Assembly (NCBI RefSeq): GCF_016859285.1
Contig: NC_053410.1
Span: 21,097,558 to 21,161,557 of the forward strand
Source of the DNA: Xiphias gladius
Lineage: Eukaryota; Chordata; Actinopteri; Istiophoriformes; Xiphiidae
Reading direction: 5' to 3'
Length of the DNA: 64,000 nucleotides
Of this stretch, positions 51,801 through 62,924 are shown piece by piece. A program made the position numbers and the translations under genes. The notes under the pieces are model-generated. The model made no database searches, was not told the DNA's origin, and was given only the letters and a program-made list of their open reading frames with translations. The number at the start of each line of letters is the position of its first letter. The first letter of the stretch is position 1.

Positions 51801-54800
51801 ATAACTAAATAGTCAAAATGCAGAAAATAAAAGAACTCAACATTAAGTTTTTCCTGATAAACTACATATTTGTTTTTTAGCTAAATGATCTGAACATTGC
51901 TCTTAGGCACACAATAATTCAGAGGAGATAAACATCTGACCCCGGCTCACTTTTATAACAGTAAGTTAGATCCAGGCAGTAAGCCTGGTTTAGACAGTAC
52001 GTCTGTAAGATTGTGAAGAGCCTACACCATAGCCTAAATAAGTGGCCTATGCTGTTGTGAGCATTTATACTTATGTGCTGGTGTGTCTGCGTCACTCTGC
52101 AATTACAATGTCAAAACGCTAGTTGGCGATGAGGTTTCTATGCCACTTTGTTCAGTTTCTTTGTGTACTTCAAACAATGGCAACTGAAACTAAGCGGATC
52201 ATGTTGGAGTTTGAGCTAGTAAATGTTGAACAACAGTTATTTTTACTGACATTATTGCAACACAGAGGAGAGAGAAGACATCAGAGGAGACATAGACGAA
52301 ACAAGCTACCAGGCGGACCAATCACAGTTGTTGTTGTCTGTGTCGCCGCAATGTTTTGTTACATTTTTAGAGAGGTGCACATCAGGCTATGGTGTAGGGA
52401 GACACAGCCACCCCATACCTATGCCTTGGATTCAGTGTAGAGGTATACATTGGCTGTTACTCACTCTGTGTACAGATCCTCAACCATAGCGACGATGATG
52501 ACGATGAGGGAGACTGAGAAGATCTGGCAGCCGGAGCCGATGAGCGAAGAGAAGATCAGCGGATGGCTTGATGGCCGAAACACATCACCATGTACCTGCT
52601 TCCACCCATATTCATCTCCCAGGTCTCTGTCCTGTTGGTACACAGTGACAGAATGAGAAGGAAAAAAGATCAACTGAAAAACAAAACCCACAGGTCACTA
52701 AAACTAAAAAAAAAATAAAGACAAAACCTAAAAACTGAATCTTTGTGTCAATTCTGCATGCACCAAATTACAGAGGGCTCACAAGCAAACTGCTAGGTCA
52801 ATAAAAACTTACCATGTCATCCATTTCCTCCTCTTTGCTGTATCTGGCATAATCCTTTCTTAGTGTTCTCATCAGAATCATGGACACCAGACCGACCAGG
52901 AAAATGACCATCATGAAGGAGTTGAAGATGGAGAACCAGTGAATCTGAATGAAATAAATTCATTAATTTAAAAAAATTCGTAAAATGAATAATTAGTACA
53001 AGTCAGGGCAGGAAACAAACTTCTTCATCATCCAATGGCTTTAGTAGCTGCTGGATTCCAAAATTCTGCATCTTAAAAGCAGCCAAAAAACCTTTTTTAG
53101 ATAGTTCAGCTGGATTCCAGACATGACAGTAGAAGTTAGCCAAAAGTTACCAGGTTGGTGTGTTACATCAGGTACAGCATGGAACAAGGCTCAACTCGTA
53201 CCTTTTGAGAGGCCACACACAAGTCTGCTGTTACAGCATGCTAGTGGTGCTCTTGGTTAGCATGAAAAAGCACAAATCTCTGAAAACCAAACGTATAATA
53301 ATCAACTCACCCTGTGCTGAAAGAAGGATGGGTCGAGGTACTTGTCGAATCTGTCTTCAAACTTCACATCTGACTTCTTCCACTTCACCTGTGATGGGAA
53401 AGATGTAATTAGACTAATATATGGATTCTTTTTTACTCAACATATTCTATTCATAGAGATCCATATTGCAGACATAAAATGAGTTTTAGCCTATAGTAAG
53501 CACAACAAAGGGGACCATTCAGTACTCACAGAATAAGACATTGCGATTCTTGTGTTTGGCACAAGTCTGACTTTCCCCTCACTGGTCAGATTTACATCAA
53601 CAATTCTGTTGCCATTGAAGCCGATCTCCAGTTTCTTGTACGTCCACAGGTAATGATCTTCTCCATTTTCATCTGCCTCACCAACAATACCTTGAAAAAA
53701 AATTGACATGCATTGAATTAGAGAACTGGTTCTTACAGAAGTGGTCACATGGACACTGATCCTTCGGTTATATAAAATAAATAATCAGGATGTGTAGATT
53801 CTAAATAAAAGGTCACTTGCTACACTGCTTGTTACCTTTTTAACAGCATCATCTGTAGTCATCTGTTATATTCACTCTTACGGCTTCGGCTGTTGTCAAA
53901 GTTTGTCCCTGTTGTCCACCATAAACAATCTTTTACTCTGAGCAAATGATCATTTTGGATGCTGAAGTTTGTGGTGTCGTTGAATTGTATTGCGTTACAT
54001 GGTTACAAGGTGTTTCCATTATTTTGTCCACCCCATTTATATCAATGAGGGCAGGCTAAATAACAGAAAAACCTCTTAACAATTCAATACAGTTCAACAG
54101 AACCACAAACAACATCCTCCAAAATGATCATACATGTATTAGTCTTGGTAGGTGATGTTTCTTTCTAGTTTACCAACCCCAGGTAGGTGAGCATAATCTA
54201 ATTTAAAAGACACTGTAGTAAGTTGTGCTGCAAGTGTGTTGTGGTCAGAAGGTAATTAGCTATCTGCTTTTACTGAACGGCAGGTTTCCTGTGAATAACC
54301 CCAACTAAACATTGTCATTGTCTCATACATGAAGCACACTTGTGAAATTACCACACTGGCGAACCAAACATGCGATCAAAGTCTATACTTATTCATTGTC
54401 GTTAATGCATAACTATCTAACATATCACAAGGAGATTTGTCTGAGTAAATGCCAGTGCCCCACCCACTACCTACAACATCCGCCTACACATTTATGTTTG
54501 AGCTACTGTAGGAGTGGCACTGTTGTTTAAACTGCTACCACGTATGAGAGAGATCACACTGGCAGATTGTTAGAGAGAAAGCCCTAAGAAGTGTCTAATG
54601 ACAGTGACTCATTAATATCCTTGTTAGCATAGAACAACAGTGGAGCACATCACTGTCAAGCTTGGCATCAAAAGCTCTTTCCCACATGTGAATGTACCAG
54701 TACTGTAAGGTTGTAGCGGTGTAATTAGTCACAAAACTGAAGGTGTGATTAGTATGTCAAGCTGGCCTCATATCCCAACACATTCTCAATAGAGCAGAAA

Positions 54801-56947
54801 TAAGCAGTGCCCTATAGTGTGCATCAGCAATACATTTTAAAGTAATTCTAAGATTTCATTTTATAAAATAAATATGAAATTTATGATTTCATAATTAAAC
54901 AGTAGCTTTATATGATCCCTTTAGAGTGTTTTTTCTCAGTATATAACACAGTGTATACAGCACGAAACTGAAGATAGCTGCTCGTCACCCAAAGCACTGC
55001 ATTGTTCATCTGACTTTGATCAAAACCCACGCTGAATTGTTTGATTCACCACACGTACTGACTTGAGTGCCTTGCAGTACGCCATTTGATACATGATATA
55101 GTGTACTGTTACACCCCTAGTAGTTTGGCCAAGGATGAATAGACAGGCCCACCAATGAATAAAAACTGGTTTCACTTCTCCAACTTTAAGGTGAACAGAC
55201 TGATACGCAAGATGCCCGTATCACCGCAAACCCTTTGGAATTAGCAAATTAGCAAATAAGTTACTCAGACAGAATGGAAGAAACAGATAAACAGAGCCAG
55301 AAAATTTGACAGCAAAGGAAATGAAGCATCACTTACCCCAGATGGGCAGGTCATCTATGTACATTTGGTACCAGTAATGATTCTTTATCGCATAGACAAA
55401 GGCATCCCGTTTGGCTTTGTCCAAGTCAATTTCACAGTATGTTGTCTGCATGACTTCCTCTATGTGGAACAAAAACACATCATCATCTTTGTTAGATATG
55501 ACAAAATGATGTGTGGAAGAGAAGGCATTCAGATATTCAGAGACAACGGAAAAACGCTCCATCCATCAGTTCATATGTGATCAACAGGTGAAAGTCAGAG
55601 TAACAGTAGAATACCTTTGAACTTTATATCTAGGCCGCTGAATTCCAGCTCCACTCCCTGCAGAGCCTCTCCTAGTGTTTCATGGTAATGACTGATAGTC
55701 TTCTTGGAGCCCGCGCAGAAAGGCAAAGAGAAGTACTTGTATGTCTCCTGTCGGTTGTGGTAAGGCCCCACTGTGTTCATCCATAAAACTACTTCTTCCT
55801 TATCTGTGTACTGCAAAGGAAAAACACAAAACTTTTATTGCAAAGTCCAGGAATGCTACGCCAGTTCTACTAGTCCTGCTGGTTTCATACTGTAGCTATT
55901 TGATCTTCTACAAGAGAATGTCTCAACCTTCACTACATATTCACACTCGCATTAGTAACAACACTGACACTGCAACATTTGATTTAGACACTGGGGTTTA
56001 AAGATGATTACTTGTTCAAAGTAATGTTAACCTGATTGGTAGAAGGAGCGCTAGTGCATTCAAATTCATGCAAACATATGAACACGTAACAGGCTTAGTT
56101 ATCAGTGCGTCAGTGTAACACTATAAAACGTAATGCACGTTAGCCACAGTATGTTTGCTTTCAGTCAAGGAAGTTAACTTCGATGATATCACGTTATCCG
56201 TTTCAGCTAATTTAACAGCTTTCACGTATGAGACAGCTGGACTGTGTGAAGCGGACAATGAAACACAGCTTATTAACTTGTTAACAAGCTGTAACTATGG
56301 CATCTGGCCCTGGGAAAAGCGAAATAGACAGAAGAAACACCGAGAGGCCCTGACGCTAAACCGGTGTTTCGGTATAATGTAACGTTGGCTAATAAAACAA
56401 CCATCATGACTTCGGGGAAATCATTTTTTGTAACGGTTTCCTTAATGCTACAGGGTTTACGTGTCCATTATGCTAGTGGTTTTGAATTTGTTAAACAACT
56501 AACCAACGCTAGCGAGCCTAACTTCAGTGCAGTTTCCGCCAGTGCTCCACGAAAGCTTGTGAAGACCAGTGGGGAAGACGTGCTAATAAGCTAGCAGGCA
56601 AACGTTAGCCATAAGCACTTAGGCCGATAAGTGGTGACAAGTTAGCTAGCTAACTGAATACCCCTGTGTTTGAAAGCTCAAAGTATCGATAAATAACCCG
56701 GCGGGCCAAGCCTTGCACTGTGTCATTTCTGCAATTCTGTTTTCTCGAGTGCAGCTAGCCGTCGCAGCTACAGCTAGCAGGTTACACAGAGCACAAACGT
56801 CCATTATTTTCAAGGCTCCCCCTTTTTCAATCGGCCTCTCAGAGACTGTCTTACCGTGTGTTCATGTTCATCTGCGTCGACAGGTAATAAAGAGCCCACT
56901 ACAGCGAGAAACGCCGCCGCTGCCACCTTCCACCTGGAAGATCCCAT
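45806..56947 (-). CDS. tm9sf3: Transmembrane 9 superfamily member 3 (nonaspanin)
   Basis: Nine-span Golgi/ER membrane protein; TM9 proteins help place glycine-rich membrane segments and move cargo in the early secretory pathway. Fifteen coding exons (minus): 56947-56855, 55810-55615, 55459-55337, 53690-53530, 53388-53311, 52944-52813, 52631-52465, 51003-50909, 50788-50658, 49062-48923, 48146-48078, 47988-47842, 47472-47389, 47249-47173, 45873-45806; 1761 nt, 586 aa (human 589). Signal peptide [20 protein letters not shown], then a lumenal domain ([28 protein letters not shown]) and a membrane domain beginning near [20 protein letters not shown]. It ends [12 protein letters not shown], whose final KID fits the COPI-binding KxD/E retrieval signal of the family. 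Conservation to human is very high. Introns host L2, Harbinger and simple repeats. Confidence 0.97.
45874..47172 (-). other. tm9sf3: tm9sf3 last intron
   Basis: 1.3 kb, AT-rich, with a T-run at 46327-46344. No repeat family or gene recognised. Confidence 0.5.
48147..48922 (-). other. tm9sf3: tm9sf3 intron, unique sequence
   Basis: About 780 bp of unique AT-rich sequence between two exons. Nothing recognised. Confidence 0.45.
49430..50405 (+). mobile_element. L2-type LINE fragment, 3' end, in tm9sf3 intron
   Basis: On the plus strand, opposite to tm9sf3, the translation in shifting frames shows end-of-reverse-transcriptase features: an SLYMLPLGD-like block near 49595-49620, a [10 protein letters not shown]-like block (read [15 protein letters not shown]) near 49640-49680, DSNLSF near 49855, then [18 protein letters not shown] near 49910-49960, [19 protein letters not shown] near 49985-50040 and [10 protein letters not shown] near 50080. 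The tail AAAGGTGCTATACAAATAAA (near 50361) followed by (TTA)n to 50405 is the L2 3' end. Sequence between the DSNLSF and YKPLNGL blocks is missing relative to intact L2. Several stops and frame changes show it is dead. Confidence 0.85.
51200..51560. repeat. Dispersed repeat with telomere-like units and ACTCAC array
   Basis: The stretch CCTTGTTAGGACATTGCACT ... TAACCCTAACCCTAAAC (51302-51318) ... GACTCATTAGGACCAGGCTT ... CCCCATGAGGAC (51366-51377) is a dispersed pattern I know from vertebrate introns, followed by (ACTCAC)n at 51434-51487. The TAACCC units are two to three copies only, so this is not a true interstitial telomere array. Confidence 0.55.
51434..51487. repeat. (ACTCAC)n hexanucleotide array
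   Basis: About nine near-perfect hexamer units in a tm9sf3 intron. Confidence 0.95.
51975..52440 (+). mobile_element. PIF/Harbinger-derived nonautonomous element in tm9sf3 intron
   Basis: Inverted copies of CCTACACCATAGCCT (near 52020-52034) and AGGCTATGGTGTAGG (near 52385-52399) bound the unit. Between them, from an ATG at 52177, the plus strand reads [20 protein letters not shown] followed by [18 protein letters not shown], matching the N-terminus of fish HARBI1-like transposases. The rest of the transposase is gone: after about 45 codons the sequence passes into terminal noncoding DNA. Outer ends are approximate. Confidence 0.7.
53691..55336 (-). other. tm9sf3: tm9sf3 intron 3
   Basis: 1.65 kb. 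The part 54700-55125 ends in GTACTGTTACACCCCTAGTA, a pattern found at the end of some fish nonautonomous hAT elements, and starts with a weak match (AGCGGTGTAATTAG); an old hAT-like insertion is possible. The remainder is unique AT-rich sequence. Confidence 0.35.
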
Positions 56948-58070
56948 TATTTTCGGGAAAAGTATGCAGAAAGATTGGGGATGTTAGCTTTGCAGGGCTA
57001 TCCCACCTTCTTCCTGGTTGTCTGACAGAGGCAATTTTTAGGGATGCTCGCGTACGCATATGGCGTAAGTGCTCCACGAGCGCTCACCGCACGCAAATTG
57101 GATTGGCTGAACTGAGTCACGTGGCCCAAGGCCTCCAGTCAGCGTGGAAAGCGACGCATCAAACGGTGACTGAAGAAACTCTGTCGGCGCATCGTCCGCA
57201 ACCTTCAGCCACGTCATCCGACTGCCAAGACTGGAGATTCACCTCAACTCTGATATAGCTGGTGCATGAAACATGATCCCCGGGCACCACAGGCGAGTCT
57301 GTTCACTGTCTGATGCGGCCACCGAAGGAGCCAAAAGTTGTCTGATCTATATCTCACTTTTCACGAATTGACATGTGTAGTTTAATGCATTCACAACAAC
57401 CTCCACCTTTCATTTTCTGAAAGGATTGCATTTTCATGTTGCCCTGAGGATATTGCTCTTAACTTATACCACTGGTTAACACTTTCCATTTTAAAGTCCG
57501 ATTAATAGATGGGTACTTAGAAAACATATATATCTCCCATTGCTAGACACCTATGAAGGATTCCGTTTCCCAGTCTTTAATAAAGTTGGTTATAATTTTC
57601 TTATTAGAACCACAAAACCCAAGTATAATCAAAATGGCGCATGGTCTTTTTAAGGCAATGCTCCACCTACAGCAGTGGTTCACTTTTATTTCTCTTTCAA
57701 AATATCAATACATTGAGAGAAATCAGCCCAAGTGAACAGTTGTTGTTGTTTTTTTGAAAGAAAACAAAGCTTATCTGACAATCAAATTTGTGGTGAGCAA
57801 ATTTTGAAGAACAGGAAAGTTTATGAGTATAACTACTCTGTAGCTACTATAGGTTTCCTGATAAATCTTTACAGGTTGGGTTCACAGAAGAACCCAGGTG
57901 GTTGAACAGATTCTTCAAGGCAACTTTAAGGATGCTACATGTACCTAAATTAATCCTAGCTACTTTAGTCATGTGTGAACTCTACGAAGTTGATATATAT
58001 GTTTGTTTGTTTTTTGTAACACAAAATGCAAGACAGACATGCGATGAACTGCTGGTTGACATTGGGAGGG
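56948..58070. other. tm9sf3 5' flank and intergenic region
   Basis: The first ~200 bp upstream of the tm9sf3 start are CpG-containing (CTCGCGTACGCATATGGCG near 57047) and include a CCAAT-type ATTGG (near 57099), so the promoter is probably here. The long plus-strand open frame over 56713-57258 is antisense to this promoter and to exon 1 and shows no family. Beyond 57300 the DNA is AT-rich with nothing recognised. Confidence 0.45.
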
Positions 58071-58592
58071 GGTAAAATTTATTGTAATAAACTGCAATAA
58101 CATATGAACTAAGATTCTTTAAACTTATGTAACTGCACTATATATTCTATGGTTGAACTGAAAGAAGTCAGAATTTTTTACAATTTGTGTTTTACCTAAA
58201 ATCACACTTGTGATAACAAGGTCAGGGGGCAGATGTTTCCTAGCTGTTCTCCTTGGATTATTCTGAAACGTTACTGACACCTAGACATCTGAAGCCTTGG
58301 ATTAATAAACTGATACACGATCTGGTATTATAGATGAGCATTATCACAACACAACAATACCCAGTAGAGGGCACCTGCTGTAGCAACGTCTAAAAACAGA
58401 GTTTACGATCTGTTAGCCTGAACAACTTTGGCATTCAGTCTTAAAATAACAGATGTTTAACACAAACATTCTGGATCAAGTATTTTTGCAAAACACATGC
58501 AGAAGTAAAGACAAAGCAAAACACTGAAATGCAATCCTTGCTCTACATCTGAAATGTGGCACCGTTTTTCTGTTTCAGTCGTCTCTTCCATA
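58071..58592 (-). other. ABHD12-like 3'UTR with poly(A) signal
   Basis: Minus-strand AATAAA at 58078-58083, about 510 nt beyond the stop at 58593-58595. Confidence 0.5.
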
Positions 58593-61500
58593 TTACAATG
58601 ACAGCACAAACTTCCTGCAGAGGAGAAATGATGACATGATGAGATATATGAGTTGTAGAAAGAAAACAGACAGTTTCCAAGCCAGAATATAATCACTCTA
58701 GGCATTATCAGCGAAATGTTTTCTCACTTTATGATGTCAGGCAGACGGGGGTCTCTATACAAGCCGTTGTGCAGATACCCCAGAGAACCTTCAAATGACA
58801 CCAGCTTGACTCGCTCTGTATTCTGGGCACTCGCTGCTACCTCATACATCTGGAAGAGAAAGGCACAGAAATTCAGATGCTGCTAAAACAAAAGGTTATC
58901 GTCGAGATCACGATAAGTTACAGCTATAAGGAAAATACTGCCTCAGTTTAAACTGTATTGGATGAAGAGTAGCTTTCTGTGCCAGTAATACCTTCTGAGC
59001 AGTCTCAATGGGAACTAGGTGATCGTCCTCTGAATGAAGGAAAAGTATTGGGTTTTTCATTTTCTTCAAACTGCAGAATAACAGAAAGACATATAATGTC
59101 ACCGCATTTTATTGTTAGTAACGATATTATTACCTGATCAATGTTTGATATTATGCATCAGCCAATATTTGACTGTTGTGTATGACCACTATGTTAGCTT
59201 TTCATTTAAACCTACTTTTCCTCAGTAGGAAAGACAGCCTTGTTTTCTGCCCATGGCTCTGGGAAAAAGTACCCAGTGCCGGGAAATTTCCAGTAATACT
59301 TTAAACAGAAAGAAATAAAACATTGCAGGGTCATATGTAATGTAGTAGCAGCCACAGGAAATGACCATATCCAGTATCAAAAGTGGTAAAGTTACATGAC
59401 ATTACCCAAGTAAAAGGACATTCTGTCATTTGCTGTCGAGCAGCATTGAATGTACCCTCCAGGATCACACCATCAAAAACCACATCTGAAAAGAAGCGCA
59501 AACAGTTGTCATTTCCAGATGCTGGAATTGTTTCCTCTTATTTACTTTTTTTTGCCAAACTTTACTGCTAGCAAAGCCTACCTTGCTCAATCAGCTTTAC
59601 TGCAGTGTTAGTGGTCACTCTGCACAGAGATATGAAGAGCGACATCTTCAGTTAGTTTCTCCAGTTTGTGTATTATTTGAACGATTGTTATAAACAGTAA
59701 TTTCAATAATTTGAACAGTTTCCTCTTCAACTACTCCTGACGGTGGCAGGTTTACTGTAGCTGAGGGCTAATTTCAATCATTTCTGTCATGAATGTATGA
59801 TGTACTTTACTGATGACAGAGTAAGTTGTTTGGTACAACTGTAAATGGAATAATTTACTGTGTAAATACATAAATGAAAAGTAGCTAATTACAAGTACTG
59901 AAATACCTGTAGGTGATTTTTTAAAAGTACGCCGCTTACGGTTACAGTTTCTACTATATCCGCAAGAAACTGTACTAATAAATAAACGTAGTGGGGTCTG
60001 TCTGCAGTTTGGATCAAGATCGGCCTGTAAAACACTGTATTTTTTGATTTTCTGTGTACGTCTGCGACTGTCATCATTCCAAACTGTGGACGTGACCTGC
60101 CTTGATTTAACATTAAGGACCCTCTCCTTAACATGCTCCAATCATGAGCCATGTCAGTGATAATATGTAAGACACTCAATTGTTTTACTAATCGCTACTT
60201 TAGAGAAATCTTTCATTCTTAATATACTTTTTGGTTGAGCCAAGTTCAAGTTTTCTGAAGTTTTTTGCAAAGCACTGATTTCTTTTTGACATATTTTGTG
60301 TTTCTGTGTGGAGCTCTTTTCTGCATCTGTTCAGCCATTATGGCCATCACTGGTCATCTTAACTGCTACAGGTTGAATCAGTTAGACATGAAAATGGAGA
60401 AGTCTGTTCATTCAAAGCTTGAAGTTCAACATTTCAAAAATAGGACTATACAATGCACATCTGACACAGTTATTACAATAGTGGCCTGAGTCATTTTTAC
60501 TTGTGTAAGAATGTCTCTACTTGAGTGAAACACTGTAGCTTGGGAGCCTGTTCCTACTCACCCAGTGCCAAGAGAGTGTCCCCAAATGACGACCAGGCTG
60601 TTTCCACTGCGTGCCTTGACCCAGTTGTACAAGTAGAGGGCATCAGTGGTGAGACCGCCCTCAGTCGGCTCCCCGGTGGAATCTCCAAACCCTGACAGAG
60701 GTTCTCACATCAACTTCTGCTCACTGACAGATCACAGAGCTGCCTAAGTCTGCCACAAGGTGGCAGTCACTCAGAGGGAAAACCTGCACTAGATCCTGAC
60801 CTAAAGTTGAACTGCTGTGTTTTAACTGCCTTACAACAAACAACTCATCGAGCACCACTGCATTACTCCAGAGTGATCATATGGCTGCGAATGATAATTA
60901 ATCAATGTGATCAGGTTGTGTATTACAATCAATGAGAAAGGAAAGAAGCGTTGACATGGAAAACATATTGAAAAGAAGAGTCGTAAACCTTTATTTGCAC
61001 CAACCTCTGTAGTCAGGCACCAGCACGTGGTAACCAAGTGCACTCAATACCTGCTGACACATAAAGCTTATTTGTCATCAGAATGGCTACTGAGACTGTC
61101 ATATCTTCATTAGACCGCCAAACGATGAATGTGTTTGTGTTGGTCATCACTTACTTTTGCCACTCCCACCCGATGAGTGGCTGCCCTGTTGGAACGATTC
61201 ACAAACAACACAATGGGTGTTTATCGGAAAAAGAGCACATATGTCTAGCAATCTGGAATTTGCTCGCTTCTTCAGGAGCCAACTATAATACAAATTAATT
61301 ATTTAACAGACCTCGTGCCCGTGTTCCCATGAAGATATATGAAAACTGGACTTCCATCGCTTAGAGTGTTCTGGTACCATGCCCAGTCCTTCCCTTGTGC
61401 CTCTTTCCACTGACTTTCAGGGACAGTGTGCCTTGAACAACGGATCATCAGGTATTGTCCTTTTCTCTTAGCCTTTTTATAACAGTGGTAAGACAAGAAA

Positions 61501-62924
61501 AGAAAAGATGCTGAACTTGGCTTATACTCACCAAACGCCAAGGGAGATCCCTTCCTCTGATGTTAAGTACATGTTGATGGTGTGATTAAGGGAGAGATCA
61601 GCCGGTCGGCTGAGGTCAACAAAGAATGGCACCCTGACTACAAACAGGAAAAGAAGAGAGTTTGGCCCTTTTTTGTGAGCAACCGGAGGATTTACAGTAC
61701 TTCCAAAGAGGCAGACAAGGTACCCACTTACTTCTGTGTGTGTAAACAAGGTGCTGGATTAATTCCGGGAGTATTCTCAGCAAGAAAGGCACCAAAATGA
61801 AGAGAACAAAGAGTGCCAATAACCCTCTTTTCAGCCAAGACTGGGACCTGAAAACAGGCAGAGATAGAGAGATAAAACAATGTGACTACTGACTATCTAA
61901 CCATTATCTCATATATCTCTGAGGGGGCACTGACCAATCTCCATACGGTCCCCCAGTAACTCAAAAGTCTGCTGTATTTTAAGTTTTCTAACTACTATAA
62001 GCCAAACAACAGACTGATCAACAGTGTTAGGAGGACTATGGATAACCATCTGTACATTTAACAATAGTTATTATTGGTTGGTGATTTTAAACGCCCTCTT
62101 CAGGGCCAGATCAGCTCAGACTCCCCAATCACCACGCGTCCAATCTCAACAAGTGTCACTACGCCAAAAACAACACTGGGCAACATGGGGCAAGTTTCCC
62201 TCCAGACTCCCCTCTTCACCCACTTCGCATTTGACCTCTGCTTCCTCTCAGCTGCAGACGTTTTTGGATGACTCAACGTTCAAGAGGCGCACGAAGAAAA
62301 GGGAAGAGGAGGGTGGGGACAGCACCGAGCAGTGGCTGCGGCACTAACGGGGAAACACTGACGTGGGAGGGAAGATTTGAATAAGCTCATAAAGATGGCG
62401 GGCGGTCATCTTTGGAGTCAGTCCTGAGTCCCAGAAGGCAAGAGCAGAAAAGAGGACGCTCTTCGGACTATTGGCAATTAATGGACAATGCAACCCGGCC
62501 CTTCCGCGAACACTCTAATCAGCCAGAAGACCGATTTCTCCACAGTGCTCGAGGGGAAACATAAAGGAGGTCGTTTATTTCAGCGGCTATCAGACTCGTC
62601 GCCTCATCTGTCCAGAGTTAATACTTTTATTGATACCAATTCACTTCCAAATCTGTTCTGGAAGATGTCAAAAAAAAAAAAAGCTCATATCAGGACGTTT
62701 AATGGCTGCCAGACTGCAGCGTGCAACCAACCCACCCTTTCAACTAGCCCTCAACAAACTATTACTGAACAAGTAACAAACACGCAACTTCCCTTCCGCA
62801 GTTCTCCTAGTGTAGTAAGCCAGTTAACTCACCATGCCCCCCCCTTCCTCTGGACTCTACCAGCCCGCCGAGCTTCACTGACTCCGGAGGGGGAATCACT
62901 CCGATGAACTGCCCTTCTCTTCAT
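58593..62924 (-). CDS. ABHD12-like serine hydrolase (ABHD12/ABHD12B family)
   Basis: Single-span membrane alpha/beta hydrolase; the best-known relative, ABHD12, hydrolyses lysophosphatidylserine and monoacylglycerols. Thirteen coding exons (minus): 62924-62833, 61847-61732, 61637-61532, 61431-61312, 61185-61155, 61050-61005, 60691-60562, 59619-59582, 59485-59406, 59298-59216, 59070-58992, 58849-58728, 58614-58593; 1065 nt, 354 aa, in the ABHD12B size range and shorter than ABHD12 (398). A basic N-terminus ([14 protein letters not shown]) precedes one membrane anchor ([19 protein letters not shown], about residues 40-60). Family blocks: [28 protein letters not shown]. Catalytic triad: Ser210 in GHSLG, Asp297 in SEDDHLVP, His334 in [28 protein letters not shown] recalls ABHD12B more than ABHD12. 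The first exon is inferred from phase and splice sites. I give no symbol because paralogue assignment needs a tree. Confidence 0.9.
61848..62832 (-). other. ABHD12-like intron 1
   Basis: 985 bp. It contains AAGATGGCGGGCGG on the plus strand (62392-62405), a YY1-type promoter motif, in a locally less AT-rich stretch (62300-62480), so a second start site is conceivable. Plus-strand open frames here look like chance. Confidence 0.4.

Noticed and set aside
52123-52440. Considered as a host gene of 105 aa
   Set aside because: Only the first part matches a Harbinger transposase and the rest is terminal repeat DNA; it is a transposon remnant.
56713-57258. 181-aa plus-strand open frame
   Set aside because: Antisense to tm9sf3 exon 1 and its CpG-rich promoter; no domain or splice support.
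62024-62907. Plus-strand open frames at 62024-62347 and 62488-62907
   Set aside because: Lie in or antisense to the ABHD12-like first intron and exon; composition is low-complexity with no recognisable domain.
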